The position numbers and the translations under genes were made by a program. Positions 7,828 to 16,349 of a DNA stretch of 64,000 nucleotides are shown in pieces. The notes below the pieces were generated by a model. It saw nothing but the letters and a program-made list of their open reading frames with translations, did no database searches and had not been told where the DNA came from. Source of the stretch: Streptomyces sp. SDr-06 (lineage in GTDB: Bacteria; Actinomycetota; Actinomycetes; Streptomycetales; Streptomycetaceae); NCBI RefSeq assembly GCF_003324565.1, contig NZ_QOLA01000017.1, forward strand, positions 121,653 to 185,652. Reading direction: 5' to 3'. The first letter of the stretch is position 1; every line of letters starts with the position of its first letter.

Positions 7828-9546
7828 CTACTTCGCGTCGGAATAGCGCTCCACGATCGCCGTCGTGAACGGGAACCGCACCGGCGTGTTTCCGAAGGCG
7901 ATCCGCCCGGCCAGTTCGCCCGCCTCGCGGATCGCCTTCGCGACCAACTCGGCCTCCTCCGCCGGGCAGTGCACGATCACCTCGTCGTGCTGGAAGAACA
8001 CCAGCTCGGCGCGGAGCCCGGCGGTGGAGATCGCCTGGCGCAGGGCGGCGAGCAGCAGCAGCGCCCAGTCCGCGGCGCTGCCCTGCACCACGAAGTTCCG
8101 GGTGAACCGGCCGCGGGCGCGGGCGTCACTGGAGGCGTACCCCGGGGTGAACTCTCCGCCCATGCCAGCGAGTTGGTCGTCCTGGATCTGGGGGAGACCC
8201 GCCTCTTCGGCGTCGCCCGCCCCCGCCGCGGGCGGGCTGGTCCGGCCGAGCCAGGTGCGGACCAGGCGCCCCTCCTCGCCCGCCTTCGCCGCGTCGTCCA
8301 CGTACGCCACCGCGAGCGGGAAGCGTCTGCGCAGGGCCGCGAGGTTCTTCAGGCCGTCGCCCGAGGTCTGGCCGTAGATGGCGCCGAGCAGTGCGAGCTT
8401 GGCGTGTTCGCGGTCGCCGGAGAACGCGCGGTCGGACAGCGAGGTGTACAGGTCGCCGTCGTGGCCCGCGACCTCCATCAGGCCGGGGTCGCGGGAGATC
8501 GCGGCGAGGACCCTGGGCTCCATCTGGTCGGCGTCGGCGACCACCAGGCGCCAGCCGTCGTCGGCGACCACCGCCTGCCGTATCACCTTGGGGATCTGAA
8601 GGGCGCCGCCGCCGTTGGTCGTCCAGCGGCCGCTGACCGTGCCGCCCGGGGTGTACTCCGCGCGGAAGCGGCCCTCGCGCACCCAGTCCTGCAACCAGCT
8701 CCAGCCGTGCGCGGTCCAGATCCGGTACAGCTTCTTGTACTCGATCAGCGGCTCGACCGCCGGGTGGTCCAGCTCGGCCAGCTCCCAGCGGCGGGTGGAC
8801 TTGACGCGGATGCCCGCCTCGCCGAAGGCCTTCACCACATCGGCGGGCAGGTCCGGTCTGACCCGGCGCCCGAAGGCCGCCGACACCTGCTCCGCCAGCT
8901 CGGCCAGTCGGCGCGGCTCGCCCCCGCCCCCCGTACGGGGCGAGCCGCTCGCGTAGCGCTCGCCGAGCAGGCCGTGCAGCACCTCGCGGTGGACATCGGC
9001 CCGCCACGGCAGGCCCGCGCGGTTCATCTCTGCGGCCACCAGCATCCCCGCCGACTCGGACGCGGTGAGCAGCCGCATCCGCCCTGGATGCTCGGCGCGG
9101 TCGTGGCGCCGCTGCTGGTCCGCGTACACCTCCAGGAGCGCCTCGAAGGGCAGGGTCGTGCTGCCGTGGGCCTCGAAGAGCGAGGACTGCGCGCCCGGCT
9201 CGGCCGCCCGGGGTGGCGGGTCGGCCGGGACGGGTCTGCGGTGCAGCCGGGCCCAGGCGGCCGCCGCCGAGCGGGGCTCGCCCGACCGGCCCTCGTGGCC
9301 GAGCAGCAGCAGCTCGGCGTCCTCGATGTCGTAGCACCGCTCGACCCTGACCCCGGACGCCAGCAGCCGGGGGTAGATCGCGGTGGTGGACCGCCACACC
9401 CAGCGGCCGACCTCGGGGCGCCCGCGAACGGCCTCGACCAGGTCGGCCTCCTCGCGCACCCCTGCCGTGGGCAGCCCGTCGTCCCCGAGGGGTGCCAGCC
9501 GTGCCCCGCCGCCCTCGGTCGCCTCGATGGCCCACCGTTCGTTCAC
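7828..9546 (-). CDS. DNA polymerase I-like protein (family A) without 5' nuclease domain
   Basis: The 572-residue protein has the family A polymerase core: motif A as VVADADQMEPRVLAAIS, motif B as HAKLALLGAIYGQ, and motif C as FFQHDEVIVH. Databases usually call this actinobacterial group bifunctional 3'-5' exonuclease/DNA polymerase. However, the N-terminal third shows no DxE or other classic exonuclease motifs, so proofreading is doubtful. There is no FEN-type 5' nuclease domain. The GTG at 9546 (VNERW) starts at the conserved domain; the extension to 9606 looks unrelated. A role in DNA repair is likely but not shown. Confidence 0.88.
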   Translation of the reverse strand: MNERWAIEATEGGGARLAPLGDDGLPTAGVREEADLVEAVRGRPEVGRWVWRSTTAIYPRLLASGVRVERCYDIEDAELLLLGHEGRSGEPRSAAAAWARLHRRPVPADPPPRAAEPGAQSSLFEAHGSTTLPFEALLEVYADQQRRHDRAEHPGRMRLLTASESAGMLVAAEMNRAGLPWRADVHREVLHGLLGERYASGSPRTGGGGEPRRLAELAEQVSAAFGRRVRPDLPADVVKAFGEAGIRVKSTRRWELAELDHPAVEPLIEYKKLYRIWTAHGWSWLQDWVREGRFRAEYTPGGTVSGRWTTNGGGALQIPKVIRQAVVADDGWRLVVADADQMEPRVLAAISRDPGLMEVAGHDGDLYTSLSDRAFSGDREHAKLALLGAIYGQTSGDGLKNLAALRRRFPLAVAYVDDAAKAGEEGRLVRTWLGRTSPPAAGAGDAEEAGLPQIQDDQLAGMGGEFTPGYASSDARARGRFTRNFVVQGSAADWALLLLAALRQAISTAGLRAELVFFQHDEVIVHCPAEEAELVAKAIREAGELAGRIAFGNTPVRFPFTTAIVERYSDAK

Positions 9547-9637
9547 GCGATCGAGTCTGGCACCCGCCACTGACAACGGCCCCGCGACGAGGCCGGGCAA
9601 CCGCACCCGTACGGCCCGAGGACCCCCGGGCCTCCGC

Positions 9638-10942
9638 TCACGCCACCGCGTGCAGGACCGCCGCCGCCTCGCCCCGGGAGCTCACTCCGAGCTTGGCCAG
9701 GATGTTGGCGACGTGGAACTTCACGGTCGACTCGCTGATGTGCAGCTCCTGGGCGATCGTCCGGTTGCGGTGGCCCCGGGCGAGATGGGCGAGCACCTCC
9801 GCCTCGCGCGGGTGAAGCCCCGCCAGCGGGTCGGCGCGCGGGGTCTCGGGTGCGCCGAGCGGCAGGGTCGCGGTCACCGTGGTGCCCCAGCCGGGCAGCG
9901 CGTCGACGGCCAGGGTGCCGCCGAGCGCGGCCAGGCGCCGGCCCACCCGGTGGGTGTCGAGCGCGGAGCGCGGCAGTTCGCCGGGCCCGTCGTCCCGTAC
10001 GGACGCGAGGAGTTGGCAGCCCGCGAGCTGCCAGCGGACGTGGATGCGGCGCACTCCTTCCTGGGCGGCCATGGCCAGGACGACGGCGCGTACCGCCGCG
10101 CGCGTGAGGTGCACGACGTCCCCCGGGACCGACATCTCGGCGGTCTCGGCCTCCGGCGGCGCGAATTCGAGCCGTACGTCGCTGTGGCGCAGCAGTGGCT
10201 TAAGCGAGTCGGCGAGCCGGGCGAAGGCCTCACCCGCCGGTTCCTCGGTGAGTTCCTGGTCGCGGTCGGCCTCGGCGCGCAGCGCGACCAGGGCGGACAC
10301 GGCGAGGTCGACGGCGCGCGAGCGGGCCGCGCGGTCGTCGAGGTCCTTGGCGCGCAGCACGCCGAGCAGCGCGGTGAGCGCGGCCTCGTGCGCCTCGCCC
10401 AGCTCGGCGATCACCCGGGCCCGCTCCCCGGCGGTGGCCCGCGACTGGGCGAGCGCGCCCGGCACGGCCTCGTTGGTGATGCGGGTGCGGTGCCCGGTCA
10501 CCAGGTCCCACAGGTGTTGGACGGCCTCGGCGTCCGCCGTCGGCAGTTCGGTGTCCGACCGCTCCCGTACGAGAACGAGCAGGGCCGGCCGGTCCGTTGT
10601 CGCACCGGCACCGCTCGCGACCGCGAGGACCGTCCGTTCCTCGCCACCGACCGCGGCGGTCCCCTGCCAGGGGTGGCCCGGCACGACCCGCGGGCCCAGC
10701 GCCTGGAGGTCGGTGACCGCGATCCGCGGGGCCGGCTCCGCCTGCCTGTGCGTCTTGAACGGCGAGTGGGCGCACTGCGGGGACAGGTCGGCGGCGACGG
10801 TGTGCCCGACGAGCGGCGCCAGTCCTTCGGAGAGGACCGGCAGGATCTCCTCCATCGGCACGCGCACCAGCTCCGCGGCGACGACGAGCAGGTCGGGGGC
10901 GCCAAGGGCGCGGGATGTACTGCGAATCGTGCGGGGCTCCAT
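9638..10942 (-). CDS. LuxR-type regulator fused to a GHKL ATPase-like domain
   Basis: The 434-residue protein ends in a LuxR helix-turn-helix (HPREAEVLAHLARGHRNRTIAQ to VKFHVANILAKLG). Before it lies a histidine-kinase-like ATPase region with a G1 box SVRDDGPGEL and a G2-like GTTVTATLPL. The N-terminal part resembles a GAF-type sensor. This is therefore a one-protein sensor/regulator rather than a separate kinase and response regulator. No clear phospho-accepting His or receiver Asp is visible. It is divergent from an NAD(P)H:quinone oxidoreductase gene (163 nt apart), a likely target by position. Confidence 0.82.
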   Translation of the reverse strand: MEPRTIRSTSRALGAPDLLVVAAELVRVPMEEILPVLSEGLAPLVGHTVAADLSPQCAHSPFKTHRQAEPAPRIAVTDLQALGPRVVPGHPWQGTAAVGGEERTVLAVASGAGATTDRPALLVLVRERSDTELPTADAEAVQHLWDLVTGHRTRITNEAVPGALAQSRATAGERARVIAELGEAHEAALTALLGVLRAKDLDDRAARSRAVDLAVSALVALRAEADRDQELTEEPAGEAFARLADSLKPLLRHSDVRLEFAPPEAETAEMSVPGDVVHLTRAAVRAVVLAMAAQEGVRRIHVRWQLAGCQLLASVRDDGPGELPRSALDTHRVGRRLAALGGTLAVDALPGWGTTVTATLPLGAPETPRADPLAGLHPREAEVLAHLARGHRNRTIAQELHISESTVKFHVANILAKLGVSSRGEAAAVLHAVA

Positions 10943-11105
10943 CGCCTCAGCCTACGGTCGGCGCGGCCGTCCGCGCCCGGCCTTGTGGCCAGGTCGAACC
11001 GGCCGTAAGGCGGGCCGGGTTGAGCCCGGTGACGGCGGACGCTTGAGCCACGACGAGAAGCACCACGGCGTGGACGGCGTGGTGGGCGATGCGAGGAGTG
11101 CAGTG

Positions 11106-12011
11106 ATGGAAGCGATCGTGTACGAGCGGTTCGGCGGCCCTGAGGTGCTGGCCCTGGGCGAGGTCGAGAAGCCGCGGCCGGGCGCCGGTCAGGTGCGGGT
11201 GAAGGTGGTCGTGGCGGGCGTCAACCCGATCGACTACAAGATCCGGAACGGCTGGATGCAGGCCCAGCTCCCGACCCTCTTCCCGGCCGTGCCCGGCCTG
11301 GAGCTGGCCGGTGTCGTCGATGAACTGGGCGAGGGCGTCACCGGGTTCGCGGTCGGCGACGAGGTGTTCGGCCACGCCGACACCGGCGCCTACGCCGAGT
11401 ACGCCCTGGCCACCCACATCGCGCTCAAGCCGGCCGCGCTGACCTGGGAGCAGGCCGTGGCGCTGCCCGTGGCGGGCGAGACCTCCCAGCGCGTGCTCGA
11501 CCTGCTCGAACTCGCCGCGGGCGAGACCCTGTTGCTGCACGGAGCCGCGGGTGTGGCCGGTTCGGTCGGCGTGCAGCTCGCGGTGGCCCGGGGCGCCACG
11601 GTGATCGGCACCGCGTCCCCCGAGAACCACGCCTTCCTGCGCGAACTGGGCGCGATCCCGGTGGCGTACGGGCCAGGCCTGGTCGAGCGGGTGCGTGAGC
11701 TCGCTCCGCAGGGCATCGACGCGGTGTACGACGCGGCCGGTCAGGGCGCGCTGCCCGACTCGATCGAGCTGCGCGGCGGCACCGGCCGCATCGTGACCAT
11801 CGCCGACCCGGCGGCCGCCGACCACGGCGTGGTCTTCAGCGGGGGCGGCACGCAGGCCCCCGAACTCGTCTTCGCGGCCCACGCCCGCCTCGCCGCGGAA
11901 GGCCGGCTGCGCGTCCGCCACGCCGAGACCTTCCCGCTCGCCGACGCGGTCAAGGCCCTGGAGCTGAGCGAGGGCGGCCACTCCAAGGGCAAGCTGGTCA
12001 TCAAGGTGTGA
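11106..12011 (+). CDS. NADP-dependent zinc-free oxidoreductase (quinone oxidoreductase, MDR family)
   Basis: This is a 301-residue medium-chain dehydrogenase/reductase. The N-terminal GroES-like part holds GVNPIDYKIRNGW and PGLELAGVVDELG, and the Rossmann part has LLLHGAAGVAGSVGVQLA. The zinc ligands of alcohol dehydrogenases are absent, which fits a quinone or enone reductase. The ATG at 11106 follows GAGGAG; a GTG directly before it (11103) is also in frame. It faces the LuxR/ATPase regulator gene, which may control it. Confidence 0.9.
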   Translation: MEAIVYERFGGPEVLALGEVEKPRPGAGQVRVKVVVAGVNPIDYKIRNGWMQAQLPTLFPAVPGLELAGVVDELGEGVTGFAVGDEVFGHADTGAYAEYALATHIALKPAALTWEQAVALPVAGETSQRVLDLLELAAGETLLLHGAAGVAGSVGVQLAVARGATVIGTASPENHAFLRELGAIPVAYGPGLVERVRELAPQGIDAVYDAAGQGALPDSIELRGGTGRIVTIADPAAADHGVVFSGGGTQAPELVFAAHARLAAEGRLRVRHAETFPLADAVKALELSEGGHSKGKLVIKV

Positions 12012-12023
12012 CGCCCGCCGATG

Positions 12024-12070
12024 GCGCCGGGCGTGAAGTCCGGCGCGGCCCTGGCCGGTTGGCGGCCAGG
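12024..12070. terminator. Paired hairpins between convergent genes
   Basis: GCGCCGG/CCGGCGC (12024-12046) and CCTGGCCG-GTTGG-CGGCCAGG (12050-12070) are perfect stems in the 70-bp gap between convergent genes. There is no T-run, as is common in Streptomyces. They probably act on both strands. Confidence 0.6.
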
Positions 12071-12081
12071 ACCCGACACCC

Positions 12082-12774
12082 CTACAACGGGTAGCGGCCG
12101 CCCAGCTCCCAGGCGCCGTGCAGCGCGTCGGCGAAGGCGGCCGCCAGCTTGTGCTCGCCACTGGGTCCCGGATGCGTGCCGTCGTAGGTGTCGCGGTGGA
12201 TGTCGTACGTGTCCGGCACGGTGGCCAGCAGCAGCGGGGACGCGGCCGTGTCGAGGTCGGCGACGGCCTTGGCGAGCAGCTCGTTGAAGCGGTCCACCTG
12301 GGCGGCGAACGCGGCGTCCTCCTCGGCCCGTACGTTCGGGATGACCGGCAGGGCCACCACGCGCACCCGCGGGTTGGCCTCGCGGGCGCCCGCGACGAAC
12401 GCGCGCACGTTGGCGGCGGTCTGGTCGGCGTCCGTGTAGAAGCCGAGGTCTATCAGGCCGAGCGAGACGAGCAGCACGTCGGCCCGGCTCTCGGCGACCG
12501 CCCCGCCGATCACCGGGGCCATGTGCAGCCAGCCCTCGCCCCAGCCTGCGAGGTGGCGGCGGGCGGCGGGCGGGAAGGCGGGGTCGGCGTAGTCGTGCGA
12601 GACGGGAGCGCCGGCCGCCGGGTCGTAGAGCGCGGTGCGCGGTCCGACGATCTCGTACGGGCCGTCGAAGGTGGCTTCGAGGTGGCGCCACATGCGGTGG
12701 CGCCAGGTGAAGTCGCCGGGGCACCCGATGGTCATGGAGTCGCCGACGAAGAGAAAACGCATGGGGGTCATCAT
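12082..12774 (-). CDS. SGNH/GDSL-type hydrolase
   Basis: The 230-residue product has the block I motif FVGDSMTIG with the nucleophile Ser at about residue 14, and the C-terminal catalytic pair in YDGTHPGPSGEHKL. That is typical of SGNH esterases/lipases acting on acyl or acetyl esters. There is no signal peptide, so it is probably cytoplasmic. Starts at 12774, 12771 or 12762 are all possible; none has a strong ribosome binding site, and the motif lies only about 6-10 residues further in. The substrate is unknown. Confidence 0.85.
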   Translation of the reverse strand: MMTPMRFLFVGDSMTIGCPGDFTWRHRMWRHLEATFDGPYEIVGPRTALYDPAAGAPVSHDYADPAFPPAARRHLAGWGEGWLHMAPVIGGAVAESRADVLLVSLGLIDLGFYTDADQTAANVRAFVAGAREANPRVRVVALPVIPNVRAEEDAAFAAQVDRFNELLAKAVADLDTAASPLLLATVPDTYDIHRDTYDGTHPGPSGEHKLAAAFADALHGAWELGGRYPL

Positions 12775-12849
12775 TACCGATCGGTACGCCGGGCGGCGAC
12801 GTGACGGTGGACACCCCGGCTCCCGAAGGCGCCCGTGGACACTGGGGGG

Positions 12850-13824
12850 ATGCGTTCGCTTCTGAGGGTGTGCGGGGTGGCCGGGTTCGTCCTGGCGTGG
12901 GCGGCGGGGCCGGCCGTGGCCGACGACGGCGGGTTCACCATCGAGGACCCCCGGATCACCGAGTCCAGCGGCCTGGCCGCGAGCCGGACGCACCCCGGCG
13001 TCTACTGGACGCACAACGACAGCGGGGACGGTCCCTACGTCTATGCCGTCGACGCGCGGACCGGGCGGACCGTCGCGCGGGTGACCATGGAGGGTGTCGG
13101 CAGGCCGCGCGACGTGGAGGCGATCTCGATCGGGCCCGACGGCGACCTCTACGTCGGGGACATCGGCGACAACCTGGACGGCTCCTGGAGCCACGTCTGG
13201 ATCTACCGCTTCCACGAACCTGCCCGGCTCGGGGACCAGACGGTCAGGGCCACGCAGTACGTCGTCCAGTACGCCGACGGGCCGCGCGACGCCGAGGCGC
13301 TGATGGTCCACCCGAAGACCGGCCGCGTCTACATCGCCTCCAAGCGCGAGCGCGGAGGCGGCCTCTACGAGGGCCCCGCCCAACTCTCCGCCTCCGGCAC
13401 GAACGTCTTCCGCCGGGTGAGCGAGGTGCCCTGGGTGACCGACGGGGCGTTCTCGCCGGACGGTGCGAAGCTGGCCCTGCGGGGGTACTTCGCGCTGGCC
13501 GAATACGCCTGGAAGGGCGGCCCCGGCGACCCGCTCGGCGACTGGGACGCGGTGCCGGGCACTCCGGTGCAGCCCCAGTCCGAATCGGTCACCTACACGC
13601 CGGACGGCACGGCCCTGATGGTGGGCACCGAGGGCGTGGCGAGCAAGGTGGTGCGCGTTCCCCTGAAGAAGGGGGTGGACAAGTCGGGCTCCGGGGGCGG
13701 AAGTTCCACTGGATCGGGTGACAGCGCGGGCCAGGGGAACTTCCTGTGGGGCGCGCTGGTTCTGGCGGGCGCCACGGCGCTCGGCCTGGGCGCCCAGCGA
13801 ATGCTGCGGCGCCGGGCGGGCTGA
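12850..13824 (+). CDS. Secreted beta-propeller-like protein with C-terminal membrane anchor
   Basis: The 324-residue protein has a signal peptide (residues 1-25, ending AGPAVA), then repeated segments of the form SxDGxLYVGDIGDN, VHPKTGRVYIAS and SPDGAKLALRGY, which suggest a WD40/YVTN-like propeller. A hydrophobic helix near the C-terminus (FLWGALVLAGATALGLGAQ) is followed by basic residues. The fold suggests a binding or sensing role at the cell surface; no catalytic motif is seen. The ATG at 12850 follows a GGGGGG run; a GTG 15 nt upstream is less likely. Confidence 0.75.
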   Translation: MRSLLRVCGVAGFVLAWAAGPAVADDGGFTIEDPRITESSGLAASRTHPGVYWTHNDSGDGPYVYAVDARTGRTVARVTMEGVGRPRDVEAISIGPDGDLYVGDIGDNLDGSWSHVWIYRFHEPARLGDQTVRATQYVVQYADGPRDAEALMVHPKTGRVYIASKRERGGGLYEGPAQLSASGTNVFRRVSEVPWVTDGAFSPDGAKLALRGYFALAEYAWKGGPGDPLGDWDAVPGTPVQPQSESVTYTPDGTALMVGTEGVASKVVRVPLKKGVDKSGSGGGSSTGSGDSAGQGNFLWGALVLAGATALGLGAQRMLRRRAG

Positions 13825-13842
13825 CCCAAGACCTGCCGCCGA

Positions 13843-13870
13843 GGGGCCCGCGCCTCGCGGCGCGGGCCCC
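13843..13870. terminator. Bidirectional terminator
   Basis: A perfect 12-bp stem GGGGCCCGCGCC-TCGC-GGCGCGGGCCCC lies between the convergent propeller gene and the DUF4360 gene. Confidence 0.8.
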
Positions 13871-13881
13871 AGGGGCGCTGC

Positions 13882-14541
13882 TCAGCGCCGTGGCGGGCAC
13901 TGCTTCCAGGCCATGTGGTAGATGGTCTGGATGTTGCCGTCGGTGGAGTCCATGGCGATGAAGCTGTTGGTCTTCGGGTCGGAGGTCCCGGCGTTCGCGC
14001 GCAGTTCGGTGTTGATGTTGAAGTTGCGCTCGACGCCGCAGGGGGCCCAGACCAGTTGCCCCCAGTCGGTGGAGTCGGTGGCTTGCCAGTCGTCGTCCAG
14101 GGGGCCGTTGAACGGGTGCGTTCTGCTCGCCGTGTCGGGCGAGCCCTGGAAGTAGTACGAGGCCTTCTGGGTGGCGCTCGCGCCGCTCTCCAGGTGGGCG
14201 AAGCCCCGGTAGTCGGCGCTGGCGATGGCGTACGTGAAGCCCGAGGGGACGTGCACGATCAGGTTGAGCTGGCAGTTCTTGCGGAAGTCGGTCGGCTTGG
14301 AGCCGAGGCCGACCTGCGCCATGTACTGGCTGTAGGTGACCGTGAAGGCCGTGTTGTCCGGGGCGACGGCGACCGCGGCGGTGCCGATCGGACAGCCGGA
14401 GCCGTTGACGGTCGCGATCTCGATGACGATCTTGTCGGGCGGCGCGACGATGCCGGACGGTGCGGCCGGAGCCGCCTGGGTGAAGAGCGAGGACGCGAGG
14501 AACGCGGCGGTCGCGCCGCCCGCGAGGAGTGCACCGGGCAT
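13882..14541 (-). CDS. Secreted DUF4360 family protein
   Basis: The 219-residue protein has a signal peptide (to about AAPAAPS) and the DUF4360 pattern VNGSGCPIGTAAVAVAPDNTAF, TYSQYMAQVG, NCQLNLIVHVPSGF and a Cys-containing C-terminus. Four Cys residues could form disulfides outside the cell. The function of the family is unknown; it is common in actinobacteria and fungi. The ATG at 14541 has GGAG about 6 nt upstream. It is transcribed alone. Confidence 0.82.
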   Translation of the reverse strand: MPGALLAGGATAAFLASSLFTQAAPAAPSGIVAPPDKIVIEIATVNGSGCPIGTAAVAVAPDNTAFTVTYSQYMAQVGLGSKPTDFRKNCQLNLIVHVPSGFTYAIASADYRGFAHLESGASATQKASYYFQGSPDTASRTHPFNGPLDDDWQATDSTDWGQLVWAPCGVERNFNINTELRANAGTSDPKTNSFIAMDSTDGNIQTIYHMAWKQCPPRR

Positions 14542-14651
14542 GATGCTCCGATCGGTTGTCGGTGGCCTTGCGTGGATGTGGGGAGTCCAGCCGAACGCCC
14601 GTGTCCCGGATGCGCCGTCGGAGCGGGGCGGCTTCGAGGCGACATAGTTGA

Positions 14652-14665
14652 GACATGGACATGTC
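14652..14665. promoter_or_regulatory. Palindrome GACATG-GA-CATGTC upstream of the DUF4360 gene
   Basis: A perfect 6-2-6 palindrome lies about 110 nt before the DUF4360 start, a plausible repressor or activator site. The rest of the 336-bp gap to serC holds only the serC terminator. Confidence 0.3.
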
Positions 14666-14794
14666 AAACCTTCGGATCGGTCCGGCCGTGGTGCGGAACG
14701 CGCCGGATCGCTTTGGATGGTAGGGACGGAGTCCCTTGTGGCATAGGGCGGTTATCGGCCGTGCGGTGCCCCCCGTCCGTGCGGGCGGCACGCG

Positions 14795-14830
14795 CGAGGG
14801 CCCGGCACCGTGACGGGTGCCGGGCCCTCG
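14795..14830 (-). terminator. Terminator of serC
   Basis: A perfect 15-bp stem (CGAGGGCCCGGCACC / GGTGCCGGGCCCTCG) with a 6-nt loop lies about 48 nt after the serC stop. Confidence 0.85.
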
Positions 14831-14877
14831 TGGCTACCGGGTACGCGGAGCCGCTCGGCCCAGAGCTGCCGGGTTGT

Positions 14878-15996
14878 TCAGAGCTGCTCGATGACGTAGT
14901 CGACGCAGGCCGTCAGGGCCTCGACGTCCGCCGGGTCGATCGCCGGGAACATCGCGATACGCAGCTGGTTGCGGCCGAGCTTGCGGTACGGCTCGGTGTC
15001 GACGATGCCGTTGGCGCGCAGCACCTTGGCGACGGCGGCGGCGTCGATGTCGTCCGCGAAGTCGATCGTGCCGATGACCTGCGAGCGCTTGGCCGGGTCG
15101 GTGACGAACGGGGAGGCGTGCTTGGACTCCTCGGCCCAGCCGTACAGGGTGCCCGAGGAGGCGGCCGTACGCGCCGTCGACCACGCGAGGCCACCCTGGC
15201 CGTTGATCCACTTCAGCTGCTCGTTGAGCAGGAACAGGGTGGACAGGGCGGGGGTGTTGTACGTCTGGTTCTTCAGCGAGTTGTCGATCGCCGTCGGCAG
15301 CGAGAAGAACTCGGGCACGTGACGGCCGCTCGCGTGGACGCGCTGGGCGCGCTCCAGGGCGGCGGGCGAGAACGCCGCGAGCCACAGGCCGCCGTCCGAG
15401 GCGAACGACTTCTGCGGGGCGAAGTAGTAGACGTCCGTCTCGGTGATGTCGACGGGCAGGCCGCCGGCGCCGGAGGTCGCGTCCACCAGGACGAGGGCGC
15501 CCTCGTCGGCGCCCGCCACGCGCTTGATCGGGGCGGCGACACCGGTCGAGGTCTCGTTGTGCGTGAACGCGTACACGTCCACACCCGCCTCGGCCTTCGG
15601 GTCCGGGTGCGTTCCCGGGTCGCTGCTGATGACGGTCGGCTCGGCCAGCCAGGGGGCGAGCTTCGCGGCCTTGGCGAACTTGGACGAGAACTCGCCGAAG
15701 TTCAGGTGCTGGGACTTGTTCTCGATCAGGCCGTGCGTCGCGACGTCCCAGAACGCGGTGGAGCCGCCGTTGCCCAGGATCACCTCGTAGCCCTCGGGGA
15801 GGGAGAAGAGGTCCCGGATGCCCTGGCGCACCTCACCGACCAGGTTCTTGACCGGGGCCTGGCGGTGGGAGGTGCCGAGGAGGGAGGTACCGGTGGCGGC
15901 CAGGGCGTCCAGCGCCTCCGTACGCACCTTGGAGGGGCCCGCGCCGAAACGGCCGTCGGCGGGCTTCATGTCAGCGGGAATCTGGATCTCAGCCAC
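14878..15996 (-). CDS. serC: Phosphoserine aminotransferase
   Basis: SerC is a PLP enzyme that converts 3-phosphohydroxypyruvate and glutamate to phosphoserine, in serine (and pyridoxine) synthesis. The 372-residue product has the N-terminal motif DGRFGAGPSKVR, the PLP-lysine motif FAPQKSFASDGG, FTHNETSTGV, and a C-terminal substrate-binding Arg region (GRNQLRIAMFP). Length and motifs match the actinobacterial type. It starts with GTG at 15996 (VAEIQIPAD). It is monocistronic, with a strong terminator downstream. Confidence 0.96.
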   Translation of the reverse strand: MAEIQIPADMKPADGRFGAGPSKVRTEALDALAATGTSLLGTSHRQAPVKNLVGEVRQGIRDLFSLPEGYEVILGNGGSTAFWDVATHGLIENKSQHLNFGEFSSKFAKAAKLAPWLAEPTVISSDPGTHPDPKAEAGVDVYAFTHNETSTGVAAPIKRVAGADEGALVLVDATSGAGGLPVDITETDVYYFAPQKSFASDGGLWLAAFSPAALERAQRVHASGRHVPEFFSLPTAIDNSLKNQTYNTPALSTLFLLNEQLKWINGQGGLAWSTARTAASSGTLYGWAEESKHASPFVTDPAKRSQVIGTIDFADDIDAAAVAKVLRANGIVDTEPYRKLGRNQLRIAMFPAIDPADVEALTACVDYVIEQL

Positions 15997-16063
15997 GGGC
16001 GGAGCGTATCCGGTTCTGGGGCGGTGGGGGTTGCGGGTCCGCCCGATGAGACGCCCCCCACGG

Positions 16064-16233
16064 CGGGGGCTCCGCCCCCTGCACCCCCGTTCGCGCCTGA
16101 ACGGCGCTCGTCCTCAAACTCCCCCAAGGCCTTAAGGGCCAGGGGGGACCCCCATGACGGGCTGAGGTTGCCCATGCCGACCAGCACGGTGCCGTTAGGG
16201 GCGCGGGGAACTGCGCGACAAGCCACGCACGAC
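16064..16233. repeat. Dispersed Streptomyces-type intergenic repeat, copy 1
   Basis: This stretch is closely similar to 28761-28920. Both contain CGCGCCTGAACGGCGCTCGT, then a CTCCCCCAAGGCCTTAAGGG block, a GGGGGACCCCCATGAC block, and end in GGCGCGGGGAACTGCGCGA followed by an AGCCACGCACG tail. The core is rich in short palindromes (GGCCTTAAGG, GGGGGACCCCC). It fills most of the 353-bp gap between serC and the P450 gene. No gene is seen in the gap. Confidence 0.85.
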
Positions 16234-16349
16234 GCGAGGACGAAGGCAATGTCGGGCGGGAGCGGGCCCGTGCGGCGCGAGGGTGATGGCAAGGTCGGGC
16301 AGGCCCCCGTGGCGCGGCGGCGACGGTACGGGGGCCGGGGGACCCCGGG

